Of a DNA stretch of 64,000 bases, positions 42,303-50,919 are shown one piece after another (positions within the stretch are counted from its first letter, which is position 1; each line of letters opens with the position of its first letter). The notes under the pieces are model-generated. The model was not told the origin of the DNA. It made no database searches and saw nothing but the letters and a program-made list of their open reading frames with translations. Origin of the DNA: Streptomyces flavochromogenes (GTDB lineage Bacteria > Actinomycetota > Actinomycetes > Streptomycetales > Streptomycetaceae); assembly GCF_000717595.1 (NCBI RefSeq), contig NZ_JNZO01000022.1, positions 1-64,000 on the forward strand, read 5' to 3'. The position numbers and the translations under genes were made by a program.

Positions 42303-43508
42303 ATGGAAATGAACACCCGCGCCGTCCACGTCGTCGACGAGCCGCTCCCGCCCGGCAGCCGGCCGCTCTCCGTGCCCCTCGTGCAGTCCTCCGCCTTCGC
42401 CTTCGAGTCCGCGGCCGAGCTCGCCGAGGCCATGGCCGGACCCGACGGGGCGTACGTCTACAGCCGCCGCGGCAACCCGACCGTACGGGCCCTCGAACAG
42501 ACCCTCGCCGGCCTCGAGGGCGGCGCCGGGGCCATCGCCTTCGCCTCCGGGATGGGCGCCGTCAGCGGGGTCCTTCTCGCTCTCCTGCGGCCCGGCGACC
42601 GGGTGGTGGCCCAGCGCTGCCTGTACGGCGGGACCCATGCCGTCCTCGCCGACCTGGCCGAGCGGTACGGGATCGAGGTCTTACGGATATCCGGCGACGA
42701 CCCGGCCGAGTTCGAGGCCGCCGCCGTGCACCCCGCGACCCGGCTGCTCGTCCTGGAGACCATCGCCAACCCCACCGGGCAGGTCCCCGACCTGCCGGGG
42801 CTGCTCGCCGCCGCCCGCGCCCTCGGGGTCGTCGGCCTCGTCGACAACTCCCTCGCCTCGCCCGTCCTGTGCCGCCCCCTGGAGCACGGCGCCGACATCG
42901 TCGTCCACTCCACCACCAAGTACCTCTCCGGGCACTCGGACGTCCTCGGCGGCGCCGCCGTCTTCGCCGACGACGCGCTGCGCCGCCGGATCTGGCCGCG
43001 CACGGTCGAACTCGGCGCATGCGCCGACCCGTTCGCCGCCTGGCTGACCCTGCGCGGGATACCCACCCTGCCGCTGCGGATGCGCGAGCACTGCGCCAAC
43101 GCCGCCGTACTCGCCGAGCGGTTCGCCGACCACCCCGGCGTCTCGGCCGTCCACTACCCGTGGCTCGCCGGCCATCCCTCGTACGAGCGCGCCCGCGAGG
43201 TGCTCGACGGCGGCGGCGGGCTGCTGTCGTTCGAGCTCGCGGGGGGCCGGGAGGCCGGCCGTGCCTTCATCGAGGGCGTACGGGTGGCCCGGCTCGCTCT
43301 CTCCCTCGGCGGGGTGGAGACCCTCGTGACCCACCCGGCGTCCACGTCCCACCGGGAGCTCGACGGGGCCGCCCTGGAGGCCGCCGGGATAGCCCCGGGG
43401 CTCGTACGGATGTCTGTCGGCATCGAGGACGTCGAAGACCTGTGGGCCGACGCCGAACAGGCCCTCGGACGGCACCCCTTGCGCGCTTCTTTTGGGTTGA
43501 CAAAATAA
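42303..43508 (+). CDS. PLP-dependent trans-sulfuration enzyme (cystathionine/methionine gamma-lyase family)
   Basis: 401 aa from ATG 42303, after GGAAGGA. Fold type I Cys/Met-metabolism enzyme: YVYSRRGNPTVRALEQTLAG, AIAFASGMGAVSGVLLALL, VLETIANPTGQVPDLPGLL, and the PLP Lys in IVVHSTTKYLSGHSDV. The phosphate-binding Tyr-Ser-Arg-x-x-NPT is complete. It could be a cystathionine gamma-synthase or lyase, methionine gamma-lyase, or O-acetylhomoserine sulfhydrylase; the sequence alone does not decide. It lies just before the operon with the SAM cycle and could supply or remove homocysteine, though its 3' end contains the promoter of that operon. Confidence 0.85.
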   Translation: MEMNTRAVHVVDEPLPPGSRPLSVPLVQSSAFAFESAAELAEAMAGPDGAYVYSRRGNPTVRALEQTLAGLEGGAGAIAFASGMGAVSGVLLALLRPGDRVVAQRCLYGGTHAVLADLAERYGIEVLRISGDDPAEFEAAAVHPATRLLVLETIANPTGQVPDLPGLLAAARALGVVGLVDNSLASPVLCRPLEHGADIVVHSTTKYLSGHSDVLGGAAVFADDALRRRIWPRTVELGACADPFAAWLTLRGIPTLPLRMREHCANAAVLAERFADHPGVSAVHYPWLAGHPSYERAREVLDGGGGLLSFELAGGREAGRAFIEGVRVARLALSLGGVETLVTHPASTSHRELDGAALEAAGIAPGLVRMSVGIEDVEDLWADAEQALGRHPLRASFGLTK

Positions 43509-43526
43509 ATGACTGATTCGTAGATT
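43497..43526 (+). promoter_or_regulatory. Sigma-70-type promoter of the 43.6-58 kb operon
   Basis: TTGACA (43497-43502), an 18-bp AT-rich spacer, and TAGATT (43521-43526). This HrdB-type promoter overlaps the end of the PLP-enzyme gene and is about 45 bp upstream of the maoC-like start. The local AT-richness is striking in a 70% GC genome. Confidence 0.7.
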
Positions 43527-43572
43527 GGTGGGTGCCAGGGAAAGACCACTCCTAGGTCAAGGGGGGCGCACG

Positions 43573-44112
43573 ATGCGCTACTTCGAGGACTTCCGGCCCG
43601 GCGACGTCCACGAGCTGGGCGCCGTCACCGTCACGGCGGAGGAGGTGCTGGAGTTCGGCAGGCGCTTCGATCCGCAGCCCTTCCACACGGACCCCGAGCG
43701 CGCGGAGCAGTCGCAGTTCCGCGGCCTGATCGCGAGCGGATTCCACACCCAGGCGATGTTCATGCGCCGCTACGTCGACGGACTGCTCGCCTACAGCGCC
43801 TGCATGGGCTCGCCCGGCATCGACGAGGTCCGCTACCTGCGGCCCGTCCGCCCGGGCGACGTCCTCACCGCGCGCGTCGAGATCCTCGGCTCCACCCCGT
43901 CGCCGTTCAATCCCGCCACCGGCACCGTCAAACCGCGGTGCACCCTGGTGGCCTCCGACGGGACGGCCGTGTTCAGCATGATCCTGCACAGCATCTTCCG
44001 CCGGCGCCCCGCCGACTCCGAGGCCGACCATCTGTCGTCGATGCCCGCGGCCGAGGACCCCGTCGCCTGTGCGCGACCGGCCAAGACCTGTGTCCCGGTC
44101 ATGAGTGCCTGA
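43573..44112 (+). CDS. MaoC-like dehydratase
   Basis: 179 aa from ATG 43573, the first gene of the operon. Hot-dog fold of the R-specific enoyl hydratase type: MRYFEDFRPGDVHELGAVTV, EFGRRFDPQPFHTDPERAEQ (catalytic D-x-x-x-x-H), SGFHTQAMFMRRYVDG, VRYLRPVRPGDVLTARVEIL. Members add water to, or remove it from, acyl-CoA or acyl-carrier-protein thioesters. With a carrier protein in the operon, an ACP-bound substrate is plausible. The last 30 residues (DHLSSMPAAEDPVACARPAK) extend beyond the fold and have no known role. Its stop codon lies in a hairpin. Confidence 0.88.
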   Translation: MRYFEDFRPGDVHELGAVTVTAEEVLEFGRRFDPQPFHTDPERAEQSQFRGLIASGFHTQAMFMRRYVDGLLAYSACMGSPGIDEVRYLRPVRPGDVLTARVEILGSTPSPFNPATGTVKPRCTLVASDGTAVFSMILHSIFRRRPADSEADHLSSMPAAEDPVACARPAKTCVPVMSA

Positions 44113-44132
44113 CGAACCGTCCTTCGTCAGGC
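44107..44132 (+). terminator. Hairpin at the end of the maoC-like gene (possible attenuator)
   Basis: A perfect 10-bp stem (GCCTGACGAA with TTCGTCAGGC) and 6-nt loop; the maoC stop codon is inside it. There is no U tract, and the next genes have no obvious promoter, so partial termination or RNA-processing is more likely than a full stop. Confidence 0.5.
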
Positions 44133-44144
44133 CCCTGAACACGG

Positions 44145-44216
44145 CCGTCCGTACATCCGGACCCGTCCGTGCACCCGGACCCGTCCGTACATCCGGACCC
44201 GTCCGTGCACCCGGAC
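44145..44216 (+). repeat. Four tandem 18-bp repeats, each a small hairpin
   Basis: Four exact-length units of CCGTCCGTRCAYCCGGAC; units alternate between TACATC and GCACCC in the middle, so the array is also a 36-bp unit twice. Each unit has GTCCG and CGGAC arms that can pair. It lies between the maoC-like and first methyltransferase genes, before the chosen start of the latter. Confidence 0.9.
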
Positions 44217-44260
44217 CGTCCGAAGCCCCGTACATCCACCGAAGTGAAGGGGGACCTCCT

Positions 44261-45109
44261 GTGGAGGCCGTATCCCGCACCGCCCAGTGGACCGCCGCCG
44301 CGCGCGCCCTGGAGACCGAGCGCGAGGACCGGCTGTTCGCCGATCCCTACGCGCGCACCGTCGCCGACCAGATCGGCTTCGAGCTGCTCGAGCGCTACGC
44401 CGGCGGCGGCACCGTGCCGTTCCTCGCCATCCGCACCACCTACCTCGACCGGGCCATCGTCCGGGCAGTGGAGGAGCGGGGCATACGCCAGGTCGTCTTC
44501 CTCGCCGCCGGCATGGACACCCGTTTCTTCCGGCTGCCCTGGCCCGACGGCGTCACCGTCTACGAGCTCGACCGCCCGGCCCTCCTTGAGGCCAAGGCCG
44601 AGATGCTGGCGAAGGAGCCGAAGCCGGCCGGCCGCGACCGGATCACCGTCCCCGTCGACCTCACCCAGGACTGGACCGGCCCCCTCAAGGAGGCGGGCTG
44701 GAAGAGCGAGGAGCCCGTCCTGTGGGTGGTGGAGGGGCTGCTGTTCTTCCTGCCGGAGCAGGCCGTACGGACCCTCATCTCGACGCTCTCCGCGCACGCC
44801 GCCCCCGGCTCCGTGCTGCTCGGCGACGTCATCTCCCAGGCCGCCCTGGAGAACCCGCTCGCCCGCGGGTTCATGAAGGCCCTGGACGAGGACGGCAACC
44901 CGTGGCTCTTCGGCACCGAGGAGCCCGAGGCGCTGCTCGCCGACTGCGGCTGGGCCGTACGCGAGGTCAGGCAGCCCGGTGAGGACGGCGCCGACTTCGG
45001 ACGCTGGCCCTACCCCGTACCGGCCCGCTCGGTCCCGCGGGTGCCCCGCTCCTTCCTGTTCACCTGCGACCTGCCGGGCACGAACGGCCACGAGGAGGCG
45101 GCCGCGTGA
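44261..45109 (+). CDS. SAM-dependent methyltransferase, PPM/LCMT-like (TIGR00027 type)
   Basis: 282 aa from GTG 44261, which has AAGGGGGA at good spacing; the frame is open 156 bp further up but this only translates the tandem repeat. Family pattern of the leucine-carboxyl-methyltransferase-like group: EDRLFADPYARTVADQIGFE, RTTYLDRAIVRAVEERGIRQ, VVFLAAGMDTRFFRLPWPDG (SAM site), VYELDRPALLEAK and VLWVVEGLLFFLPEQAV. It probably methylates a carboxyl or hydroxyl group of a small molecule. It overlaps the next gene by 4 bp (GTGA), so the two methyltransferases are coupled. Confidence 0.88.
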   Translation: MEAVSRTAQWTAAARALETEREDRLFADPYARTVADQIGFELLERYAGGGTVPFLAIRTTYLDRAIVRAVEERGIRQVVFLAAGMDTRFFRLPWPDGVTVYELDRPALLEAKAEMLAKEPKPAGRDRITVPVDLTQDWTGPLKEAGWKSEEPVLWVVEGLLFFLPEQAVRTLISTLSAHAAPGSVLLGDVISQAALENPLARGFMKALDEDGNPWLFGTEEPEALLADCGWAVREVRQPGEDGADFGRWPYPVPARSVPRVPRSFLFTCDLPGTNGHEEAAA

Positions 45110-46149
45110 GCGCCCACGACTTCCACCAGAGGGTCATCACCGACGCCGGAGCGGCCGTCCGCGGGCTGACCGTCTCCCTCGGACAGCGCCTCGGCCTCTA
45201 CCGGGCGCTGGCCGAGCGGGGCCCGCTCACCGCCGCCGCGCTCGCGGAGGCGACCGGCACGAACGAGCGGTACATCGAGGAGTGGCTGCACGCCCAGCTC
45301 TCCGCCGGGTACGTCGAGCGGCACCCCAGCTCCCTCACGTACACGCTTCCCGCCGACCACGTCGAGGTGCTCGCGGACCCGAAGGCCGTCACGTACGCCG
45401 CCGGGTTCTTCACCGCCCTCAAGGCGCTGTACGCCACCGAGGACCTGCTCGTGGAGGCGTACCGCACCGGTGACGGTGTCGGCTGGGCCGAGCACGACGC
45501 GGCCCTCGACACCGGCATGGGCTCCTTCTTCCAGCCGACGTACGAGCACAAGCTCGTCGCCGACTGGCTGCCCGCCCTCCACCAGGTCACCGACAAGCTC
45601 GCCGCCGGCGGCACCGTCGCCGACGTGGGCTGCGGCGTCGGCCACACCACGCTGCTCATCGCGAAGGCCTTCCCGAACGCGACCGTGTACGGCTTCGACT
45701 ACTCGGAGGAGGCCATCTCGATCGCCCGGGAGCTCGCCGACGAGGCCGGTCTCTCCGAGCGGGTCGTCTTCGAGGTCGCGTCGGCCGACGACTACCCGGG
45801 CTCCGGCTACGACCTGGTCTGCTTCTTCAACGCCCTGCACGACATGGGCGACCCGGTCGCCGCCGCCCAGCACGTCCACAAGTCCCTGGACGCGGACGGC
45901 ACGTGGATGCTCGTCGAGTCGAACGTCTCCCCGCAGGACATCGACGTGCAGACCCCCGCCGCCCGCATGTTCATGGCCCTGTCCGCCGTCATGTGCCTGC
46001 CCGTCGCGGTCGCCCAGCGCGGCCCGCACGCGCTCGGCAACCACTCCGGTGAGAAGGCCTTCCGGGCCATCGCGGAGGAGGCCGGCTTCACCCGCTGGCG
46101 GCGCGCCACCGAGACCCCGGTGAACGCGGTCTACGAAGTCCGGCCCTGA
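45106..46149 (+). CDS. SAM-dependent methyltransferase with N-terminal winged helix (Rv2258c-like)
   Basis: 347 aa from GTG 45106. Residues 1-90 are a winged-helix dimerisation domain (GLTVSLGQRLGLYRALAERG, GTNERYIEEWLHAQLSAGYV). Residues about 150-345 are a Rossmann methyltransferase: GGTVADVGCGVGHTTLLIAK, VYGFDYSEEAISIARELADE, YDLVCFFNALHDMGDPVAAA. The architecture is that of small-molecule O- or N-methyltransferases in secondary metabolism. It follows the other methyltransferase with a 4-bp overlap and precedes the diiron oxygenase by 25 bp. Confidence 0.88.
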   Translation: MSAHDFHQRVITDAGAAVRGLTVSLGQRLGLYRALAERGPLTAAALAEATGTNERYIEEWLHAQLSAGYVERHPSSLTYTLPADHVEVLADPKAVTYAAGFFTALKALYATEDLLVEAYRTGDGVGWAEHDAALDTGMGSFFQPTYEHKLVADWLPALHQVTDKLAAGGTVADVGCGVGHTTLLIAKAFPNATVYGFDYSEEAISIARELADEAGLSERVVFEVASADDYPGSGYDLVCFFNALHDMGDPVAAAQHVHKSLDADGTWMLVESNVSPQDIDVQTPAARMFMALSAVMCLPVAVAQRGPHALGNHSGEKAFRAIAEEAGFTRWRRATETPVNAVYEVRP

Positions 46150-46174
46150 GCCCCCGAAGCCTGGAGGAACCACC

Positions 46175-47068
46175 ATGGGCGCCATCGCCCCCCTGCCCGT
46201 CACCGACCGGTTCATGGAGGTCCTGGAACGGCTCAGCGAGCGCTCCGTCGAGGACTACTACAACCCGTACCAGACCTTCCAGTGGCCCGAGACGCTGGAG
46301 GAGAACCGCTTCTGGATGACCCCGGAGCTGCTCACCGTCTACGGCACCCGGCACTACGACGCCCTCGATGAGGAAACGCTTCAGCGCCTGTCGAAGTGGG
46401 AGTCCATCAACTTCTACAGCCTCAACGTGCACGGCATCCGCGAACTCCTCATCGAGGTCGTCGGCCGCATCCACATGCCCGGCTTCGAAGTGCCGTCGGA
46501 CTTCTTCCACCACTTCATCGGTGAGGAGAACGAACACATGTGGTTCTTCTCCGAGTTCTGCCGACGCTACGGCCACAAGATCTACGGATCCACCGCCATG
46601 CGCGCCGACGCCGCCTGGGAGCCCGAGGTCGAGAACTTCCTCGTCTTCACCCGCATCCTCTTCTTCGAGGAGCTCGTCGACCACTACAACTCCCGGATGG
46701 CGAAGGACGCTTCGCTCTGCCACACCATCCGCGAGGTCAACCGCATCCACCACCAGGACGAGTCCCGCCACATCGCCTTCGGGCGCGAGCTGGTCTCCCT
46801 CCTGTACGGCCGGATGTGCCAGGCGGTGAGTGCCGAGCGGGTCCGCGAGGTGGAGGCGTACCTCAAGCGGTACGTCGTCTACAGCGTCAACTCCCTCTAC
46901 AACCCCCACGTGTACCGCGACGCAGGCATCCCCGACCCGCTGGCCCTGCGCAACGCGCTGGTCGCCGACGAGAGCCGCCGCCCCCACGAACGCAAGGCGA
47001 TCCGCAAGCCGCTCGCCTTCTTCCTGAAGACCGGGATCTTCTCCGACGACACCCTGCCCGTCGTCTGA
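46175..47068 (+). CDS. AurF/CmlI-like diiron oxygenase
   Basis: 297 aa, helical non-haem diiron oxygenase related to p-aminobenzoate N-oxygenase AurF. Metal ligands can be placed: Glu90 or Glu94, E118-x-x-H121 in GEENEHMWFF, E165/E166 in FFEELVDHY, and H192-x3-E196-x2-H199 in HHQDESRHIAFG, giving the third histidine typical of AurF and CmlI. The family oxidises amines to hydroxylamine, nitroso or nitro groups; some members hydroxylate carrier-protein-bound amino acids. ATG 46175 follows GGAGGAA. It lies directly before the amino acid:carrier protein ligase, so a tethered amino acid is its most likely substrate. Confidence 0.9.
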   Translation: MGAIAPLPVTDRFMEVLERLSERSVEDYYNPYQTFQWPETLEENRFWMTPELLTVYGTRHYDALDEETLQRLSKWESINFYSLNVHGIRELLIEVVGRIHMPGFEVPSDFFHHFIGEENEHMWFFSEFCRRYGHKIYGSTAMRADAAWEPEVENFLVFTRILFFEELVDHYNSRMAKDASLCHTIREVNRIHHQDESRHIAFGRELVSLLYGRMCQAVSAERVREVEAYLKRYVVYSVNSLYNPHVYRDAGIPDPLALRNALVADESRRPHERKAIRKPLAFFLKTGIFSDDTLPVV

Positions 47069-47103
47069 GGCCCGAGACCTCCCACCCGAGAGGTGAAGAG
47101 ATC

Positions 47104-48003
47104 ATGACCGTGACGACCCCCGCGCAAGCCGGGGAGACCGTGGGCTCGACGAGGGGCCTTCCCTCGCTCGGACCGGAGGGGACCCGCCTGCTGCGGCTCC
47201 TCGACGACACCTTCGAGAGCTGGGGTGTGACCGCGGGCGCCCGCCCGATGACCATGCCGCCGCTCCTGCCGGCCGCCGACCTGGCGAAGCTGGACTACTA
47301 CGACAACTTCCCGCACCAGGCCGTCCTCGCCGCCCCGCTCGACCTGGAGGGACGTCTCACCACCCCCTTCGACGGCGAGCACGGGCAGTGGCCCGCCGCC
47401 GCCCTCGAACCGGCCGGCCTCGGACTGCCCTCGGCGTCCTGCTACGCCGTCTACCTCGACCACCAGGGCACCCGGGTCGCCGACGACACCCTCGTCACGA
47501 TCTGCTCCTGGTGCTTCCGCAAGGAGACCCACTACGAGGGCATGCGGCGCCAGCTCGGCTTCCGCATGCGGGAGATCGTCGCCATCGGCGCGCGCGAGCA
47601 CGCCGAGACGCACCTCGCCGACTTCACCACCCGCATCCGGTCCTTCGCCGCGGCGCTCGACCTGCCGCTGCGCAGGGAGGCCGCCTGCGACCCCTTCTTC
47701 GACAAGGGCGGCTCGAAGGCGCTCCTGCAGCGGCTCACCCCGGTGAAGTACGAGTTCCTGTACGAGGACCTGGCGATCGCCTCGGTCAACACGCACCGGA
47801 ACTTCTTCGGCGACCGCTGCGACATCACCCTGGAATCGACCGGCGGACCGGCCTTCACCAGCTGTGTCGCCTTCGGTCTCGAACGCTGGTTGTCCGCGCT
47901 GACCCGCCGCCACGGCGGCTGGCATGCGGCGACCGAGGCGGTGCTCGACGCGAACGCCCGCATGCGGGCCGGTGCGAGTGGCGCGGCCGGGCCGGTGATC
48001 TGA
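47104..48003 (+). CDS. Amino acid:[carrier protein] ligase (truncated seryl-tRNA synthetase homologue)
   Basis: 299 aa, only the class II catalytic core of an atypical seryl-tRNA synthetase; the N-terminal tRNA-binding coiled coil is missing, so it should not charge tRNA. Motif 2 is CSWCFRKETHYEGMRR and motif 3 lies in SCVAFGLERWLSAL. C113, E157 (FRMREIVAIG) and C254 stand where the zinc ligands of the Bradyrhizobium amino acid:carrier protein ligase lie. Those enzymes adenylate glycine or alanine and transfer it to a phosphopantetheine arm. The neighbours here, a PPTase and a carrier protein, are the expected partners. The amino acid chosen cannot be told. Confidence 0.88.
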   Translation: MTVTTPAQAGETVGSTRGLPSLGPEGTRLLRLLDDTFESWGVTAGARPMTMPPLLPAADLAKLDYYDNFPHQAVLAAPLDLEGRLTTPFDGEHGQWPAAALEPAGLGLPSASCYAVYLDHQGTRVADDTLVTICSWCFRKETHYEGMRRQLGFRMREIVAIGAREHAETHLADFTTRIRSFAAALDLPLRREAACDPFFDKGGSKALLQRLTPVKYEFLYEDLAIASVNTHRNFFGDRCDITLESTGGPAFTSCVAFGLERWLSALTRRHGGWHAATEAVLDANARMRAGASGAAGPVI

Positions 48004-48004
48004 C

Positions 48005-48442
48005 GTGCCGGCCCGTCCCGCCGCCCCGCCGGCGGGCGGCCTGGGGTGGGCGAACCTCGGCATGGACATCGTGTCCGTCAACCGTGTCCGCAGGCTCCTC
48101 GCCCAGTACGGGGAGCGGTTCTTCGAGCGGATGCTCACCCCCGGCGAGCTCGCCGACTGCCGTACCTCCTCCGGGCTCGACGTACTGAGCCTGTGCGGGC
48201 GGATCGCGGCGAAGGAAGCGGCTTTCAAGACCTTACGGGTCAGGGGCAGGTTCCTGCCCTGGCCGGACATCGTGGTGCGGCGTTCCGAGGGCGGCTGGCC
48301 GCTCGTGGAACTGCACCGGGCGGCCGCCGAGATGGCCGCGGAGTCCGGCATCACCGAGATCACCGTGTCCATCAGCCACGACGTGGACTACGCGGTGGCG
48401 GTGGCCGCACCGATCATCGCGCCCGCCACACCCATCCATTAG
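48005..48442 (+). CDS. AcpS-type 4'-phosphopantetheinyl transferase
   Basis: 145 aa, GTG start 1 bp after the ligase stop. The AcpS pattern is complete: LGMDIVSVNRVRRLLAQYGE (Mg2+-binding Asp), LCGRIAAKEAAFKTLRV (the W/F-x-x-KEA motif), ITVSISHDVDYAVAVA (His near the end). It attaches the phosphopantetheine arm to the serine of a carrier protein. Position between the ligase and the carrier protein gene shows it is dedicated to that carrier; the housekeeping acpS of Streptomyces lies elsewhere. The first 18 residues form a Pro/Ala-rich extension not found in AcpS. Confidence 0.88.
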   Translation: MPARPAAPPAGGLGWANLGMDIVSVNRVRRLLAQYGERFFERMLTPGELADCRTSSGLDVLSLCGRIAAKEAAFKTLRVRGRFLPWPDIVVRRSEGGWPLVELHRAAAEMAAESGITEITVSISHDVDYAVAVAAPIIAPATPIH

Positions 48443-48461
48443 CAGCTAAAGGAGAGCAACC

Positions 48462-48713
48462 ATGGCCGACGGCCTGCAGACGGTGAAGAACTGGATCCTC
48501 GAGCGCCACCCCGAGCGCGACGACATCGCGTCCGACCTGGACCTGATCGAGAACCGGCTCATCGACTCGCTGTCCTTCGTCGAGTTCGTCTTCCTGTTGG
48601 AGCAGGAGAGCGGCACCGCGATCCAGATGGAGACCCTCGAGGTCGAGTCCATCCGCACCCTCGGTGCCATCGAGCAGCACTTCTTCAAGACCCCGGTGGA
48701 GGCCCAGGCATGA
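48462..48713 (+). CDS. Acyl/aminoacyl carrier protein
   Basis: 83 aa. The carrier signature is [19 protein letters not shown], with Ser36 (IDSLSF) as the phosphopantetheine site. The sequence resembles the carrier proteins that work with stand-alone amino acid ligases (N-terminal [26 protein letters not shown]). It would hold the activated amino acid while the diiron oxygenase and perhaps the methyltransferases act. ATG 48462 follows AAAGGAGAG, the strongest ribosome-binding site of the operon, as expected for a protein needed in excess. It overlaps metK by 4 bp. Confidence 0.9.
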   Translation: MADGLQTVKNWILERHPERDDIASDLDLIENRLIDSLSFVEFVFLLEQESGTAIQMETLEVESIRTLGAIEQHFFKTPVEAQA

Positions 48714-49930
48714 GCCGCCGCCTCTTCACCTCGGAGTCGGTGACCGAGGGACACCCCGACAAGATCGCCGACCGGATCAGCGACACCGTTCTCGACGCGC
48801 TGCTCGCCGAGGACCCGTCCTCGCGGGTCGCGGTGGAGACCCTGATCACCACGGGTCTCGTCCACATCGCCGGCGAGGTGACCACCTCGGCGTACGCGCC
48901 GATAGCGAAGCTGGTGCGCGAGGCCGTCCTCGACATCGGCTACGACTCCTCCGCGAAGGGCTTCGACGGCGCCTCCTGCGGCGTCTCGGTGTCCATCGGC
49001 GCCCAGTCGCCGGACATCGCGCAGGGCGTGGACACGGCGTACGAGTCCCGGGTGGAGGGCGCGGGCGACGAGCTCGACGCACAGGGCGCCGGCGACCAGG
49101 GCCTGATGTTCGGCTACGCCTGCGACGACACGGCCGAGCTGATGCCGCTGCCGATCGCGCTCGCCCACCGGCTCTCCCGCCGCCTCACCGAGGTCCGCAA
49201 GAACGGCACCGTGCCGTATCTGCGCCCGGACGGGAAGACCCAGGTCACCATCGAGTACGACGGGGACCGCCCGGTCCGCCTCGACACGGTGGTCGTCTCC
49301 TCGCAGCACGCGGCGGACATCTCCGTCGAGGGCCTGCTCACCCCGGACGTGCGCGAGTACGTCGTCGAGCACGTCCTCAAGGAGCTCGTCGAGGAGGGCG
49401 TCAGCCTGGAGTCCGACGGCTACCGGCTCCTGGTCAACCCGACCGGGCGCTTCGAGGTCGGCGGCCCGATGGGCGACGCGGGACTCACCGGCCGGAAGAT
49501 CATCATCGACACGTACGGCGGGATGGCCCGGCACGGCGGCGGCGCGTTCTCCGGCAAGGACCCGTCGAAGGTCGACCGTTCGGCGGCGTACGCGATGCGC
49601 TGGGTCGCGAAGAACGTCGTCGCGGCCGGCCTCGCCCGCCGCTGCGAGGTGCAGGTGGCGTACGCCATCGGCAAGGCCGAGCCGGTCGGTCTCTTCGTGG
49701 AGACCTTCGGCACGGGCACCCTGCCGGACGAGCGGATCCAGGAGGCCGTCAGCGCGGTCTTCGACCTGCGGCCGGCGGCGATCATCCGCGACCTGGACCT
49801 CAAGCGGCCGATCTACGCGAAGACGGCGGCGTACGGCCACTTCGGCCGTGAGCTCCCCGAGTTCACCTGGGAGCGCACGGACCGCGTGGAGGCCCTGAAG
49901 AAGGCCGCTCATCCGGGACAGGAGGGCTGA
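48710..49930 (+). CDS. metK: S-adenosylmethionine synthetase (operon copy)
   Basis: Makes SAM from methionine and ATP. 406 aa with all signatures: [73 protein letters not shown] 48710 overlaps the carrier-protein stop (ATGA), so translation is coupled. Actinomycetes have a housekeeping metK elsewhere, so this is probably an extra, dedicated copy. It opens the SAM regeneration block of the operon. Confidence 0.95.
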   Translation: MSRRLFTSESVTEGHPDKIADRISDTVLDALLAEDPSSRVAVETLITTGLVHIAGEVTTSAYAPIAKLVREAVLDIGYDSSAKGFDGASCGVSVSIGAQSPDIAQGVDTAYESRVEGAGDELDAQGAGDQGLMFGYACDDTAELMPLPIALAHRLSRRLTEVRKNGTVPYLRPDGKTQVTIEYDGDRPVRLDTVVVSSQHAADISVEGLLTPDVREYVVEHVLKELVEEGVSLESDGYRLLVNPTGRFEVGGPMGDAGLTGRKIIIDTYGGMARHGGGAFSGKDPSKVDRSAAYAMRWVAKNVVAAGLARRCEVQVAYAIGKAEPVGLFVETFGTGTLPDERIQEAVSAVFDLRPAAIIRDLDLKRPIYAKTAAYGHFGRELPEFTWERTDRVEALKKAAHPGQEG

Positions 49931-49935
49931 GGGCC

Positions 49936-50919
49936 ATGCGTATCGCTGTCACGGGATCCATCGCGACCGACCATCTGATGACCTTCCCCGGCTGGTTCGG
50001 CGAGCAGCTGCTCGCCGACCGGCTGGACCGGGTCTCCCTGTCGTTCCTCGCCGACAACCTGGAGGTCAGGCGTGGCGGAGTGGCAGCGAACATCGCCTTC
50101 GGACTCGGTGTCCTCGGCCTCCGTCCCGCCCTCGTGGGCGCGGTCGGCGCCGACTTCGAGCCGTACCGGGTCTGGCTGAAGGACCACGGTGTGGACACCG
50201 ACTCGGTGCGCGTCAGCGAGTCGCTCCACACCGCCCGGTTCGTCTGTACGACCGACCGCGCCCAGAACCAGATCGCCACCTTCTACGCGGGGGCGATGGC
50301 CGAGGCACGCGAGATCGACCTGAGGTCGGTCGTGGCGCGCACCGGCAGGCTGGAACTGGTCCTGGTCTCCCCGGACGACCCCGAGGCGATGCTGCGGCAC
50401 ACCCGCACCTGCCGTGACCTGGGGATTCCCTTCGCCGCCGATCCGTCGCAGCAGCTGGCGCGGCTCGACGGCGAGCAGGTGCGGGAGCTGGTGGACGGGG
50501 CGCGGTTCCTGTTCACCAACGAGTACGAGACGGCGCTCCTCCTGGAGAAGGCCGGCTGGACCGAGGCGGAGGTGCTGGGCCGGGTCGGCACCTGGGTCAC
50601 CACCCACGGCGAGGCGGGCGTCCGCATCCGGGGCGAGGGCCGCGAGCCGCTCGCCGTGCCGGCCGTGGAGGTCGCTGCGGTCGTCGACCCGACCGGGGTC
50701 GGGGACGCCTTCCGGTCCGGTTTCCTGGCCGGCCGGCTCTGGGGAGTCCCGGAGCGGTGCGCGGCGCAGCTGGGCTGCGCGGTGGCCGCGACCGTCCTCG
50801 ACTACGTGGGGACGCAGGAGTACCGCCTGCACCGGGATTCGCTCCTGGACCGGATCAGGACGACGTACGGCGTCGGGTGCACCGCCACGCTCGTCACGCA
50901 TCTGAGGGGGCTCACGTGA
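49936..50919 (+). CDS. PfkB family kinase, probable adenosine kinase
   Basis: 327 aa, 5 bp after metK. Ribokinase fold with the actinobacterial adenosine-kinase pattern: [40 protein letters not shown] (substrate loop), [18 protein letters not shown], and [17 protein letters not shown] (anion hole with catalytic Asp). It would phosphorylate adenosine released by S-adenosylhomocysteinase, pulling the reversible hydrolysis forward and returning AMP. The place between metK and metH, with ahcY downstream, makes this role much more likely than ribose or fructose phosphorylation. Confidence 0.88.
   Translation: MRIAVTGSIATDHLMTFPGWFGEQLLADRLDRVSLSFLADNLEVRRGGVAANIAFGLGVLGLRPALVGAVGADFEPYRVWLKDHGVDTDSVRVSESLHTARFVCTTDRAQNQIATFYAGAMAEAREIDLRSVVARTGRLELVLVSPDDPEAMLRHTRTCRDLGIPFAADPSQQLARLDGEQVRELVDGARFLFTNEYETALLLEKAGWTEAEVLGRVGTWVTTHGEAGVRIRGEGREPLAVPAVEVAAVVDPTGVGDAFRSGFLAGRLWGVPERCAAQLGCAVAATVLDYVGTQEYRLHRDSLLDRIRTTYGVGCTATLVTHLRGLT

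Noticed and set aside
44145..44216. Start of the first methyltransferase upstream at 44105, which would translate the tandem repeat (VRAPGPVRTSGP)
   Set aside because: The GTG at 44261 has a good ribosome-binding site and begins next to the conserved domain; the upstream part has no family support.
37861..48003. Chloramphenicol biosynthetic cluster, suggested by Cpt, a Cml-like exporter and a CmlI-like oxygenase
   Set aside because: No chorismate-derived p-aminophenylalanine genes, NRPS CmlP, CmlA or halogenase CmlS were found, and the oxygenase lies in a different operon.
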